Source of the DNA: Paenibacillus validus NBRC 15382
Lineage (GTDB): Bacteria > Bacillota > Bacilli > Paenibacillales > NBRC-103111
Direction of reading: 5' to 3'
NCBI RefSeq assembly: GCF_004000985.1
Contig: NZ_BIMH01000012.1
Location: 56,697-120,696 of the forward strand
Length of the DNA stretch: 64,000 nucleotides
Both the position numbers and the translations under genes were made by a program. Positions 1 to 7,827 of this stretch are shown in pieces. A model generated the notes under the pieces. That model saw nothing but the letters and a program-made list of their open reading frames with translations, searched no databases and had not been told where the DNA came from. The first letter of the stretch is position 1; each line of letters opens with the position of its first letter.

Positions 1-2
1 AA

Positions 3-146
3 AGGCATACGGGCATTTATAATGTTTATCGCCGTTTCCTGCTGGCTTACGGGGACTCGATCCCCTTTCATATCGAATCCACCCCGGGGCAGGGAACGCT
101 GGTTGAGATTGCGGTTCCATGCAACACGCCTCGAACCGGAAAATAG
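3..146 (+). CDS. Sensor histidine kinase, C-terminal end (YesM/LytS type), truncated by window edge
   Basis: The frame starting at base 3 is open from the window edge to a TAG at 144-146. It reads as the last part of an HATPase_c domain: a GIYNVYRRF segment resembling the G2-box region of YesM-type kinases, then a STPGQGTLVEIAVP ending, which is the usual close of that domain. Such kinases sense extracytoplasmic or sugar signals and phosphorylate an AraC-type response regulator. The sensor part and any partner lie outside the window. The family call is from the tail only. Confidence 0.75.
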   Translation, partial: RHTGIYNVYRRFLLAYGDSIPFHIESTPGQGTLVEIAVPCNTPRTGK

Positions 147-253
147 AAGTCTTTGTGACAGAACGGCCAAATCATTGAAGCCCGCTTCATATGGATCATA
201 TAATAGGGAGAGGTTGCCCGGCGAGGCAATCCTGATAAATTTCGCATAAATGG

Positions 254-1702
254 GTGATACTAACATTGTGGAAGCCTGACCGTAGGAGCAAAAAACCTCT
301 CTACCAGCAAATTGCCGATGATATGGAACGAAGAATCCTATACGGCGAATACCCGCCGGGGAGCTTTCTTCCGTCAGAGCGAAAGCTTGCGGAGCAAATA
401 GAAGTAAACAGAAGCACTGTCGTACAGGCGTACGAAGAGCTGCGTGCCAAAGGGATTGTCGAGAGCAGTTCGGGAAGCGGCACCAGGGTGAGCAAGCGGC
501 TGTTGGGGGTAACGCCGAGTTTAACCCCGAATTGGAGAGCGTACGCCCGGGGCGGGACGTTCGCGCCCAACCTGCCTATGATTCGTCGGATCCGGGAAGT
601 TTTGCGGGAGCGGGGATCGATCATCGACTTTGCAAGCGGAGAGCTGTCGCCCGATTTATATCCCAATCAGGCCATCCAGCAGCTGTTAAGAGAAGCTCCG
701 TTCGAGGCGTCATTAGGCTACGACGACCCTCAAGGCTTTCTCCCGTTGCGGGAAACGCTGGTCTCTTTTCTTGACAAACAATTGAATATTCGTACCACAG
801 AGTCTTCGATTCTGATTACTTCCGGATCGCAGCAGTCCCTTTATTTGATTACACAGTGTTTATTAGCCCCTGGTGACGCTGTCGCGATCGAGGATCCTTC
901 TTACAGCTATTCCCTTCCGATGTTTCAATCCGCGGGACTCCGGCTGTTCCGTTTACCTGTGCATGAGAACGGGATTGATCCTGAGGAAATCGAAAGTCTG
1001 TTCCGGCAGCATCGTATCCGCATGATCTTTCTGAATCCGAATTATCAGAACCCGACCGGCAGCATTCTGGCCGCCTCCAAACGTCCGCGATTATTGAAGC
1101 TCGCCGCAGAGCTCGGCATTCCTATCGTGGAGGACGACCCGTTCAGCTTGACATCATTCGATAACCGTCCGCCGGCTAATTTGAAATCCATCGATGCGCA
1201 TGGTTCCGTGCTGTATGTCGGATCTCTTTCCAAAATTGCCGCATCCGGACTTCGAGTCGGTTGGCTGATCGCGCCGCAAACCGTCGTCAAGCGTCTGGCC
1301 GATGCAAGACAGCAGATGGACTTCGGACTTAGCGTCGTTCCGCAATGGCTGGCCAATGAGTTTCTAAGATCGGGTCTATTCGACCGGCACATCCGGTTCT
1401 TGCGGGATGCGTTATCCCGGAAGCAGCTGCACCTGATGACGGCCCTGAACCGAATGCTAGCCGGCAAGTTTAGCTGTATCCCGGCTCAAGGCGGTTTGAA
1501 TTCATGGCTGAAACTCAATCAGCCTGTCGATGATTCCAAGCTTCTGGAAGAGTCCTTGAAAAGAGGCGTCGTGTTCATGCCGGGAACGGTATTCGGTTCT
1601 GAACCGGGATACGTTCGATTCAGCTTTGCAAGGCCTGCCGATCATGAATTGGAGTCCGGCATTCAGAAATTCGCCCAAGCATTGCATGCGCTGAACGATT
1701 AA
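254..1702 (+). CDS. MocR/PdxR-type regulator (GntR winged helix fused to aminotransferase fold)
   Basis: This 482-residue protein starts at GTG 254. Residues about 10-80 form a GntR winged helix (PLYQQIADDMERRI, then SERKLAEQIEVNRSTVVQAYEEL). Residues about 110-475 form a type I aminotransferase domain with the PLP-binding lysine in SLSKIAASGLRVGW near residue 325. Length and domain order fit the MocR subfamily, which uses a PLP or amino-acid ligand to control transcription. No obvious target gene lies beside it. The gene downstream is a small membrane protein, so the regulated pathway is unknown. Confidence 0.9.
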   Translation: MILTLWKPDRRSKKPLYQQIADDMERRILYGEYPPGSFLPSERKLAEQIEVNRSTVVQAYEELRAKGIVESSSGSGTRVSKRLLGVTPSLTPNWRAYARGGTFAPNLPMIRRIREVLRERGSIIDFASGELSPDLYPNQAIQQLLREAPFEASLGYDDPQGFLPLRETLVSFLDKQLNIRTTESSILITSGSQQSLYLITQCLLAPGDAVAIEDPSYSYSLPMFQSAGLRLFRLPVHENGIDPEEIESLFRQHRIRMIFLNPNYQNPTGSILAASKRPRLLKLAAELGIPIVEDDPFSLTSFDNRPPANLKSIDAHGSVLYVGSLSKIAASGLRVGWLIAPQTVVKRLADARQQMDFGLSVVPQWLANEFLRSGLFDRHIRFLRDALSRKQLHLMTALNRMLAGKFSCIPAQGGLNSWLKLNQPVDDSKLLEESLKRGVVFMPGTVFGSEPGYVRFSFARPADHELESGIQKFAQALHALND

Positions 1703-1814
1703 GGGGAACCGGCTGGATTGGATGGGTTAAAAGACGACAAAATGGATGGTTACTTGCCGACAAAATGTTGATATATTGTCTACTTGAAGAAGATCATCAG
1801 ATGAGGTGACCCTA

Positions 1815-2033
1815 ATGCCGCTGATTGCTTACTATATTATTTTTGCTACGATCATGTTGGTTGCTGTAATCTCAACCATTCTCGTCGGCATTTCCAAAAA
1901 AAACAAAGAGGGCAACCCCCAATACGATACCAAAACGAAAGGCAACTGGTCCCGACTATCCTGGATCTACATTTTTTTTATCGTCTTAGGTTACGTTGCC
2001 TTGATTCTGTATATCGTTAACACAAATTCGTAA
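1815..2033 (+). CDS. Small two-helix membrane protein of unknown function
   Basis: I do not recognise this 72-residue protein. It has a hydrophobic helix at residues about 3-26, a polar, lysine-rich loop (SKKNKEGNPQYDTKTKG) and a second helix at about 44-66. ATG 1815 is preferred over GTG 1806 because GAGGTGA (1804-1810) then sits at normal spacing as ribosome binding site. It follows the MocR gene by about 110 bases. The coding call rests on the good ribosome binding site and the clean two-helix pattern. Confidence 0.6.
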   Translation: MPLIAYYIIFATIMLVAVISTILVGISKKNKEGNPQYDTKTKGNWSRLSWIYIFFIVLGYVALILYIVNTNS

Positions 2034-2047
2034 TAAGGCGCTGCACC

Positions 2048-2293
2048 TCAGGTACCGCCGTACTCCGCTTCCCAGGCGCGGTCAACTTCTAACTGCCCCC
2101 GGTATCCCCAGCCGGATAAGAATACGCTGATTTCGTAAAGCAGCAGCAGCGGAATCGCGACCAGAATGTCGGAAATAAAGTCCGGGGGCGTGACCACGGT
2201 TGCCGTGACAATGAGCACAAAGTAGGCGAGTTTGCGGATTTTCCTTATACTTGATGCAGAAGCACCGGAAGGGTCATGATGAAGGCGATCATT
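2048..2293 (-). pseudogene. tatC remnant (C-terminal third only)
   Basis: On the minus strand a frame ending in TGA at 2048-2050 reads RKIRKLAYFVLIVTATVV, then TPPDFISDILVAIPLLLLYE. This is the recognisable last third of TatC, the multi-spanning subunit of twin-arginine translocase. A short upstream stretch (MIAFIMTLPVLL) is in another frame, so there is at least one frameshift. The first two thirds are missing and the remnant abuts the stop codon of the 2-hydroxyacid dehydrogenase remnant, as at a deletion junction. Confidence 0.75.
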
Positions 2294-2519
2294 TTAAGCT
2301 TTTACAATATTGCGGGGAAGCACAACGTTTTTGGGATTCCCGTCCACAAACGCCTGTATATTGTCAACGGCCAAATCCAAAAGACGGCTGCGCGCTTCCT
2401 TGGTAGCCCTAGGCAATATGAGGCGTGATGATACAATTTTTGGCCTGCAGCAGCGGATTCGGATCCTCAGCGTATAGCCATCCAACACACACATGTTCAC
2501 GGATTTCCGCTCCATTCAT
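2294..2519 (-). pseudogene. D-2-hydroxyacid dehydrogenase remnant with a one-base insertion
   Basis: The minus strand encodes EDPNPLLQAKNCIITPHIA, then a TAG stop; in the next frame it continues ATKEARSRLLDLAVDNIQAF to a TAA at 2294-2296. Members of the glycerate/hydroxypyruvate reductase family read TPHIAWATKEAR here. The observed GCCTAGGGCTACC differs from the expected GCCTGGGCTACC by one extra A, which explains both the stop and the frame change. Only the last quarter of the gene is present, starting 12 bases after the GarR-type gene. This is a dead gene of the same sugar-acid operon. Confidence 0.8.
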
Positions 2520-2531
2520 CCTATTTCATTT

Positions 2532-3383
2532 CTATTTGCGGATAAGCTTGCTTACCGCAGCGAAATCCTGGTCTCCGTCCGTTAAAGCCGCCATTTCGTA
2601 GAGCTGGTAAGCCAGGGTGGAAATCGGCAATGAGATTCCTTCGCCTTCCTTGATCGCAATACCGACGTCTTTTTTCATTAGATTTAACCGAAATCCCGGT
2701 TCAAACTGGCCGTCCGCCACGGCTTTCAGTTTGTTGGCAAAAATCCAGGAGCCGCCGGAGCTCTTTCCGACAACCTCGTTCAGCATATTCAAATCCACTT
2801 CCAAACTTTCGGCAATTGCAAGCGCTTCCGAAGAAGCAAGCATATGAACAGCCGCCAGCAGTTGATTGATGGCTTTAACCGCTTTTCCCGCACCGTAAGA
2901 GCCGACGAGGAAAAAGCTTTTGCCCATCGCTTCCATGACCGGCTTCGCTTCCTCGACATCTTCTTGCTTGCCGCCGATCATGAGGGTAAGCGTCCCTTGC
3001 TCGGCGCCGGTCGTCCCTCCGCTGACCGGAGCATCCAGAACGCGAATTCCTTTGTCCATATAGGCTTTTGCAACTTTTTTCATCATTTGGGGAGAGCCGG
3101 ATGTCATTTCCAGCAGCAAAGCTCCGGGCTTCGCCGATTCAAGAACCGATTCCTCCAGCAAAACGGATTCCATTTCTTTATCTGAAGGCAGTATACTGAT
3201 GATCATATCGCAAGCTTGAACGGCATCCGCCGCATGCTCATGCACCGTCGCGCCCATACCGGCAAGCTCCTCCACCGGCAGCGGGTTTCTATGCTTGATA
3301 ATATGCAGGCCGTGTTCAGCCTTAATCAGACGTTTGGCCATCGGCAGCCCCATAGCGCCTAACCCGATAAAAGCGATTTCCAT
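2532..3383 (-). CDS. 2-hydroxy-3-oxopropionate (tartronate semialdehyde) reductase / 3-hydroxyisobutyrate dehydrogenase family
   Basis: This 283-residue protein has the Rossmann motif GLGAMGLPMA near residue 7, the substrate-binding motif DAPVSGGTTGAEQGTL near 118-133 and the catalytic lysine in GKAVKAINQ near 168. These define the beta-hydroxyacid dehydrogenase family, which reduces tartronate semialdehyde or related semialdehydes with NAD(P)H. GAGGAG lies just upstream of ATG 3383. It is the only intact enzyme between an internally deleted RraA-type gene and a dead 2-hydroxyacid dehydrogenase, so its pathway is probably no longer complete. The exact substrate cannot be assigned. Confidence 0.85.
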   Translation of the reverse strand: MEIAFIGLGAMGLPMAKRLIKAEHGLHIIKHRNPLPVEELAGMGATVHEHAADAVQACDMIISILPSDKEMESVLLEESVLESAKPGALLLEMTSGSPQMMKKVAKAYMDKGIRVLDAPVSGGTTGAEQGTLTLMIGGKQEDVEEAKPVMEAMGKSFFLVGSYGAGKAVKAINQLLAAVHMLASSEALAIAESLEVDLNMLNEVVGKSSGGSWIFANKLKAVADGQFEPGFRLNLMKKDVGIAIKEGEGISLPISTLAYQLYEMAALTDGDQDFAAVSKLIRK

Positions 3384-3395
3384 TCGTATCTCCTC

Positions 3396-3567
3396 CTACA
3401 GAACGGTGTGATCGAGTTCCCAACCCAATTGCTCATACAGTTTTCGGCGTTCGAAAATCGTGCTGCACCGTGCCTTAATGATGCATCATGTTCCCATCCA
3501 TCCCGTCGCGAGCATCTGCCACCCGCAAATCCTTACACAATTCCAAGATCTTCTCTCTGTCGTCCAT
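3396..3567 (-). pseudogene. RraA-family gene with the middle deleted
   Basis: From ATG at 3567 the minus strand reads MDDREKILELCKDLRVADAR then DGMDGNMMHH and a TAA. Further on, another frame gives RRKLYEQLGWELDHTVL and a TAG at 3396-3398. The first part resembles the N terminus, and the second the C terminus, of RraA-like (4-carboxy-4-hydroxy-2-oxoadipate aldolase type) proteins, normally about 220-300 residues. About 80% of the gene is therefore missing. It ends just before the ribosome binding site of the GarR-type gene, so the two were probably one operon. Confidence 0.65.
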
Positions 3568-3662
3568 GTGTAAACATCCCTTCAATTTTAGTGGTTGTAG
3601 ATTCAGGATATGTAAATGACCATGGGGCCAAGTTACCTGACATTGTCCGCAGCTTCTTGTTT

Positions 3663-3685
3663 ACCGTTTTAGTAAATCGTTTTCC
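3663..3685 (-). promoter_or_regulatory. Candidate LacI-family operator upstream of the RraA remnant
   Basis: Read on the minus strand the site is GGAAAACGATTTACTAAAAC followed by GGT. It resembles the site upstream of the LacI gene at 4951-4974 (GGAAACGAT, then ACTAAATCGTTTTC). Sharing of a similar motif suggests that the LacI protein encoded at 3909-4919 once controlled the RraA-GarR operon as well as itself. Confidence 0.45.
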
Positions 3686-3770
3686 TTGCTTTATTCTATA
3701 TGCTCCGGCGGCATGTGTCAACCAAAAGTCCGTTCATTTCTATCCGGGCTGCGGTCTCCGACTCGCCTCT

Positions 3771-3785
3771 TGTTAAGCGCTTGCA
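3771..3785. promoter_or_regulatory. Possible catabolite-responsive element (cre)
   Basis: TGTTAAGCGCTTGCA contains the AAGCGCTT core and flanking TG..CA of CcpA-binding sites. It lies in the 340-base gap between the RraA remnant and the LacI gene, where carbon catabolite control of the sugar-acid operon would be expected. The match outside the core is imperfect. Apart from this and the operator at 3663-3685 I see nothing else in the gap. Confidence 0.35.
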
Positions 3786-3908
3786 TTTTATTCGAAAACG
3801 TTCGCCCGGACACTGGTTCTCCGCATAGCCTTAATATTTTGACCCTTTCCGGGGAAGCTCCTTTTTGCGGCCCAAACACGCAGGAAACCGTTCGGGCCAA
3901 TTAAAGGA

Positions 3909-4919
3909 TTAATGCGAGCCGCAGGAATGTCTTACAATCAATTCAGGCTCCAATACAACGGTTTTTGGCCTTTTTTTGGTTTTGGAAGTTATTTTCTTAA
4001 TCATATTTTTCGCTGCGATAGCTCCCATTTCATAAGCCGGCTGTTTGATCGTCGTAAGCGGAGGGTTGAGGTGCTTCGCCCAGACCGTTTCATCGTAGCC
4101 AATGAGCGCAACATCGTCGGGCACCTTGATATTCAGCTCCTTGAACCCTTCCAATATTTCCAGAGTCATCATGCTGCTTGTGGAAAAAACAGCATCCGCG
4201 GCCGATGAGGATTTAAAATACTCGATGACCGCTTCCTTCACCCGGCCGACTTCATTCTTCACTTCAATCACTCGATCATGAACGGCGATCCCATGCTCGG
4301 ACAAGGCTTCCTTAAAGCCTGTAACCCGATCCTGCCATGTACTGACGCCATGCGGCTGATAGACGAAAGTGACGATGTTTCTTTTGCCCAATTGAACAAA
4401 ATGATCTACAGCCATTCTTGCTCCGTTAATGTTGTTGACGACAACGCTATCTACGACGTCAATACCTTCGATTCTGCGGTTTATAAAAGTAAGAGGATAT
4501 TTGTTGTTGGCCATTTCCTCAAATAAAGCCTTGTTATTGGCTGTCGGGTTGACGATAATCCCGTCAACCTGCCGCATCCGAAAGCCTTCGATCAATTCCG
4601 CTTCTCTATATGAATCTTCATTTGAATTGCATATCATGAGACTGTATCCGGACAAACGACAGGTATCCTCTACCCCTTCCAATACCTTGGCCCAGAAAGG
4701 GTTGTTCAAATTCGACAATACAATGCCAATGATGTTCGTCCTCATTTGCTTCAATCCCCGGGCCATCGGATTCGGATGATAGTTCAGCTCACGAATGATT
4801 TTTTGAACTCTTTCCTTGGTTTCTTCCGTAGTCTGGGAGTAATTGCCGTTCAGTATCCGGGATACAGTCGTTTTGGAAACACCGGCCTGCTTGGCCACAT
4901 CATCAATAGTGATTCTCAA
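3909..4919 (-). CDS. LacI-family transcriptional regulator
   Basis: This 336-residue regulator starts at TTG 4919, with GAGGAG seven bases upstream. Residues 3-25 (ITIDDVAKQAGVSKTTVSR) are the LacI helix-turn-helix, followed by the hinge helix (NPMARGLKQMRTNIIG) and a periplasmic-binding-protein-like sugar domain (IGIVLSNLNNPF to the C terminus). It lies between remnants of a sugar-acid operon and of an RbsC-type permease, so it probably governed that sugar system. A palindrome in its own upstream region suggests autoregulation. Confidence 0.9.
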   Translation of the reverse strand: MRITIDDVAKQAGVSKTTVSRILNGNYSQTTEETKERVQKIIRELNYHPNPMARGLKQMRTNIIGIVLSNLNNPFWAKVLEGVEDTCRLSGYSLMICNSNEDSYREAELIEGFRMRQVDGIIVNPTANNKALFEEMANNKYPLTFINRRIEGIDVVDSVVVNNINGARMAVDHFVQLGKRNIVTFVYQPHGVSTWQDRVTGFKEALSEHGIAVHDRVIEVKNEVGRVKEAVIEYFKSSSAADAVFSTSSMMTLEILEGFKELNIKVPDDVALIGYDETVWAKHLNPPLTTIKQPAYEMGAIAAKNMIKKITSKTKKRPKTVVLEPELIVRHSCGSH

Positions 4920-4950
4920 CGTGCACTCCTCATTTCGAGCAAATAGTAAA

Positions 4951-4974
4951 GAAAACGATTTAGTGTATCGTTTC
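4951..4974. promoter_or_regulatory. Palindromic LacI-type operator upstream of the LacI gene
   Basis: AAAACGAT and ATCGTTT arms flank a seven-base centre (TTAGTGT), about 30 bases upstream of the TTG start at 4919. The position suits autorepression. A related site is at 3663-3685. Confidence 0.5.
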
Positions 4975-5128
4975 CTGAACCTAATATATCAGAATTCCGA
5001 ATAACCAGTCAATTAATCAGTGAATTATATTATATTTGCTATATTATATATATTTTACTTCTTTTTTCTTTCTATTACTCCATAATTCTGGTCAATTTGA
5101 TGCCCGAAATCATGAAATTCTACCCGCT

Positions 5129-5262
5129 TCAGCGACGGCAACGGGCAACATCCACCGCAATGACGGCAATCCTTTTACAATTTCCTGTACAAAAGGATGC
5201 ACACCGACCATATTCATCCCGTTGGACAATACTGTAGTTAACAGAACCCTGTCTTTCCTATC
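5129..5262 (-). pseudogene. RbsC-type sugar ABC permease remnant (C terminus, frameshifted)
   Basis: The minus strand reads TVLSNGMNMVGVHPFVQEIV then KG; after a one-base shift it continues IAVIAVDVARCRR and a stop (TGA at 5129-5131). Ribose/xylose-type permeases of the RbsC family end in a very similar way (LSNGLNLLGVSPFWQQVVKG, then a hydrophobic helix and basic tail). Only about 45 residues remain. This adds a transporter to the lost sugar system. The rest of the gap (4975-5128 and 5263-5371) is AT-rich and I see no other feature in it. Confidence 0.6.
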
Positions 5263-5371
5263 ATGATTTCCTTTAGTTAATTATGATAAAGAAGTGCGGG
5301 AAGAGAGAAAAATCAGAGCGCTGATGGAAAAAGATACTATCAAATTATCCCCTCAATGTGGAATGAAAGTG

Positions 5372-5400
5372 TTTACACCCCCGTCGTTCGTATGTCATAA
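5372..5400 (+). promoter_or_regulatory. Sigma-A-type promoter of the IclR gene
   Basis: TTTACA at 5372-5377 and a CATAAT-like -10 box at 5395-5400 are separated by 17 bases, about 55 bases upstream of the IclR start. Confidence 0.55.
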
Positions 5401-5456
5401 TAGAAGGTAAAGAGCATACATTTCAGGCGGTAAAATACTTCAAGGTGGTGTTTTCG

Positions 5457-6212
5457 TTGGCACAGCAAGTACCCCTGTCTTCCGTTTACAATGCGATTCG
5501 TATCTTGCGTGAATTTACTCTAGAAGATGAGGAACTTGGCATAACGGAATTAAGTCAACGGTTAGGACTTGCCAAAAGTACAATTTTCCGTTTGGTTAAC
5601 ACACTGTATGGGAATAACCTTGTGGAGAAAAATATGCACACCCACAAATATCATTTGGGGATCGGTGCATTTGAGCTTGGCTTCGCCGCTTATCATCGCA
5701 ATGAATTGCGGCTCATCGCGTATCCGCTGTTAAACAAGCTGATGTCGACCGTTCGCGAGGCGGTTCACCTGGCTGTTTACGATCATGGGGAAATCGTGTT
5801 CTTGAGTAAAATGGTTCCCGACTATCACCAGGGAACGGTATCGAAAATAGGCAAGCGCATACCCAGCTACTGCAGCGCCTCGGGCAAGGTGCTTCTAGCC
5901 AACCAATCCGAGCAGGAGATCGACCGGGTCATTCAACAAGGCCTGTACCGGCACACGCCCAAGACGATTACAGACGGCCAGACGCTCACCGAGCATCTGC
6001 GCGACGTACTCAAAAACGGATACGCGATCGGCCTCTCGGAATATAACGAAAGCGTATGCTCCATAGCGGTTCCGGTGTACAACGATACCGGGCAAGTGAT
6101 CGCAGCCATCAGCCTGGCCATGATCAAATCGTATTTGTATCCGGCGCAAATCCAAAATTATGTCAAAGAATTGAAAACGTACAGCCGGCTTATCACGGAG
6201 CGGCTAAGTTAA
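5457..6212 (+). CDS. IclR-family transcriptional regulator
   Basis: The 251-residue protein has an N-terminal winged helix (SSVYNAIRILREF, ITELSQRLGLAKSTIFRLVN) and a C-terminal IclR effector-binding domain (YCSASGKVLLAN, then SIAVPVYNDTGQVIAAISLA). I choose TTG 5457 because AAGGTGGTG at 5442-5450 then has normal spacing; GTG 5445 lies inside that ribosome binding site. IclR proteins often respond to aromatic acids or glyoxylate-type compounds. It is followed by an MFS carrier on the same strand and then by the aromatic gene set on the other strand, either of which could be its target. Confidence 0.88.
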   Translation: MAQQVPLSSVYNAIRILREFTLEDEELGITELSQRLGLAKSTIFRLVNTLYGNNLVEKNMHTHKYHLGIGAFELGFAAYHRNELRLIAYPLLNKLMSTVREAVHLAVYDHGEIVFLSKMVPDYHQGTVSKIGKRIPSYCSASGKVLLANQSEQEIDRVIQQGLYRHTPKTITDGQTLTEHLRDVLKNGYAIGLSEYNESVCSIAVPVYNDTGQVIAAISLAMIKSYLYPAQIQNYVKELKTYSRLITERLS

Positions 6213-6215
6213 GTT

Positions 6216-6245
6216 AACGGGATGGTTCCGCCGTCCCGTTTTTTT
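6216..6245 (+). terminator. Intrinsic terminator after the IclR gene
   Basis: AACGGGA (6216-6222) pairs with TCCCGTT (6234-6240), and the right arm runs into a T tract to 6245. Confidence 0.8.
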
Positions 6246-6462
6246 ATTGTTCCCTATCTCGGACGGGGCAGGAACGTCGATATCTGAATTGAGCCCTTAT
6301 CGCTCCAGAGTGCCCGAACTACGGGATGTTCATTTCCGCATAACAGAACAGCCGGATTGTTTCCCTCTGCCTGATGACGATAAGATAAGAGTACTACTCT
6401 TTAGATACCGAGGTGAAGGCCGTGTCTTCTTCCGCTCCCGTTGTTATCCGGCATCACCGGTC

Positions 6463-7659
6463 ATGAACGGCAAATTCCAGTTTTATCTGATGCTGGCGAC
6501 GTTTTTCTTGTCGAACTTAGCAGTTAGCGGCACAAGGCCGATTGTGTCCATTCATGCCCACAGTCTGGGAGCTTCCACATTTTTTATCGGGCTGCTCGTT
6601 TCCGCCTTCGCCGCATTCCCGCTGATTCTGGCTATCCGCATCGGCAAGTGGACCGATCGCTTCGGCACGAAAGCATTGACGCTATGGGGAGGGACAGGCG
6701 TCCTTGCGGCGTTGGCGGTACCTTTATGGCAGCCTACCCTCGCCGGATTGCTATTTTCGCAAATTTGCATGGGGCTCTCGAACAACTGTATCGTCACAGC
6801 GACGCAAAAGCGCGTCTCCATCGTTGGCGGCAACCGGGATAAGGCCGTTACCGGCATGACCACGACTGCGGCGGCGGCTGACTTTGTCTCCCCCTTGACG
6901 GGCGGCTTTCTGTATGAGCACGGAGGCATTCGGATCACCTTCCTCGTCCTGCTGGTCATTCAAATCATGATGCTGGCCTTGGTCCGCATGATGGATTCCG
7001 AGCCTCGGAGGGACGCGGCATCCACCCGTACGGAAGAAAAGAAAAACACGTTGATTCTCCTGAAGGATCCCCATATCCGCAAGGGCGTGCTGGTCAGCGG
7101 AATTGTCGTCTACTCCAAAGACATCTTCACCGCATACTTCCCCGTGCTTGCCGCCGGTTACGGCTTCTCTCCCAGTCAGACAGGCACCGTGCTCGCCTGC
7201 GTAGCCGCCGCTTCCGTTGCGGTACGTCTACTGCAATTCAAGCTGGTGGAATGGGTGGACAGGGATAAACTGATGGCGGCGGCGCTGCTCGCCGGTGCAG
7301 CGGCCTTCACAGCGACTTCGATGCTTGAGCATCCGTGGCTGCTTAGCGCGACTGCGGTCTTGCTCGGCGCCGGCCTGGGGCTCGTTCAGCCCTTGAGCTG
7401 GGTATATTTGATCCAATATACCCCCAAGGGCAGGGAAGGCGAAGTGCTCGGACTGCGCAGCATGCTGAACCGCTCGTGGCAATTGTCCGGCCCGTTGATG
7501 CTCGGTGTCGTCGGCCATACGTTCGGCCTGCTGCCGGTGTTTTGGGTGTGCGGACTGACGCTTCTATGCGGGTCCTGGTATTCTCATCCAGTGTCGCTGC
7601 TTCCGCTCCGCAGGGCGCCCGGGACCCCGGAACAGGCCGAACCAAACAAAGAGGCATGA
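6463..7659 (+). CDS. MFS transporter
   Basis: The likely product is a 398-residue, 12-helix major facilitator protein starting at ATG 6463 (MNGKFQFYLMLATFFLSNLA). It has the loop 2-3 motif GKWTDRFGTKA near residue 62. The frame is open far upstream to 6247, but that extension is polar, not family-like and begins inside the previous terminator. A short reading frame preceded by GAGGTGA (GTG 6413, stop 6464-6466) overlaps the start as ATGA, so initiation may be coupled. The substrate is unknown; the IclR gene before it and the aromatic genes after it suggest an organic acid. Confidence 0.82.
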   Translation: MNGKFQFYLMLATFFLSNLAVSGTRPIVSIHAHSLGASTFFIGLLVSAFAAFPLILAIRIGKWTDRFGTKALTLWGGTGVLAALAVPLWQPTLAGLLFSQICMGLSNNCIVTATQKRVSIVGGNRDKAVTGMTTTAAAADFVSPLTGGFLYEHGGIRITFLVLLVIQIMMLALVRMMDSEPRRDAASTRTEEKKNTLILLKDPHIRKGVLVSGIVVYSKDIFTAYFPVLAAGYGFSPSQTGTVLACVAAASVAVRLLQFKLVEWVDRDKLMAAALLAGAAAFTATSMLEHPWLLSATAVLLGAGLGLVQPLSWVYLIQYTPKGREGEVLGLRSMLNRSWQLSGPLMLGVVGHTFGLLPVFWVCGLTLLCGSWYSHPVSLLPLRRAPGTPEQAEPNKEA

Positions 7660-7709
7660 GCCCATGCCTCAGGGCGGTTGTTCCTTCGCGTTATGACGAT
7701 GGTAAATGG

Positions 7710-7749
7710 ATAAAGCCCGCCGCTCCGGACTTGGAGCAGCGGGCTTTAT
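7710..7749. terminator. Bidirectional terminator between convergent genes
   Basis: ATAAAGCCCGC (7710-7720) pairs with GCGGGCTTTAT (7739-7749), with a further five-base GCTCC/GGAGC stem inside. It separates the MFS gene (+) from the Zn-dehydrogenase gene (-). Confidence 0.75.
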
Positions 7750-7827
7750 TCGTTTACATCGGTTTGTTATGGCGGGCCGAACGCAGGAGTAACGCCGCCG
7801 CCCTTCAAGAAGTTCAGCTTCGGAACG

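Noticed and set aside
3533..3721. 62-codon minus-strand frame upstream of the RraA remnant
   Set aside because: It overlaps the candidate operator and the start of the remnant, has no ribosome binding site and resembles nothing.
6247..6462. Long N-terminal extension of the first MFS protein
   Set aside because: It starts inside the IclR terminator, is polar and arginine-rich, and MFS proteins begin close to the first helix, which fits ATG 6463.
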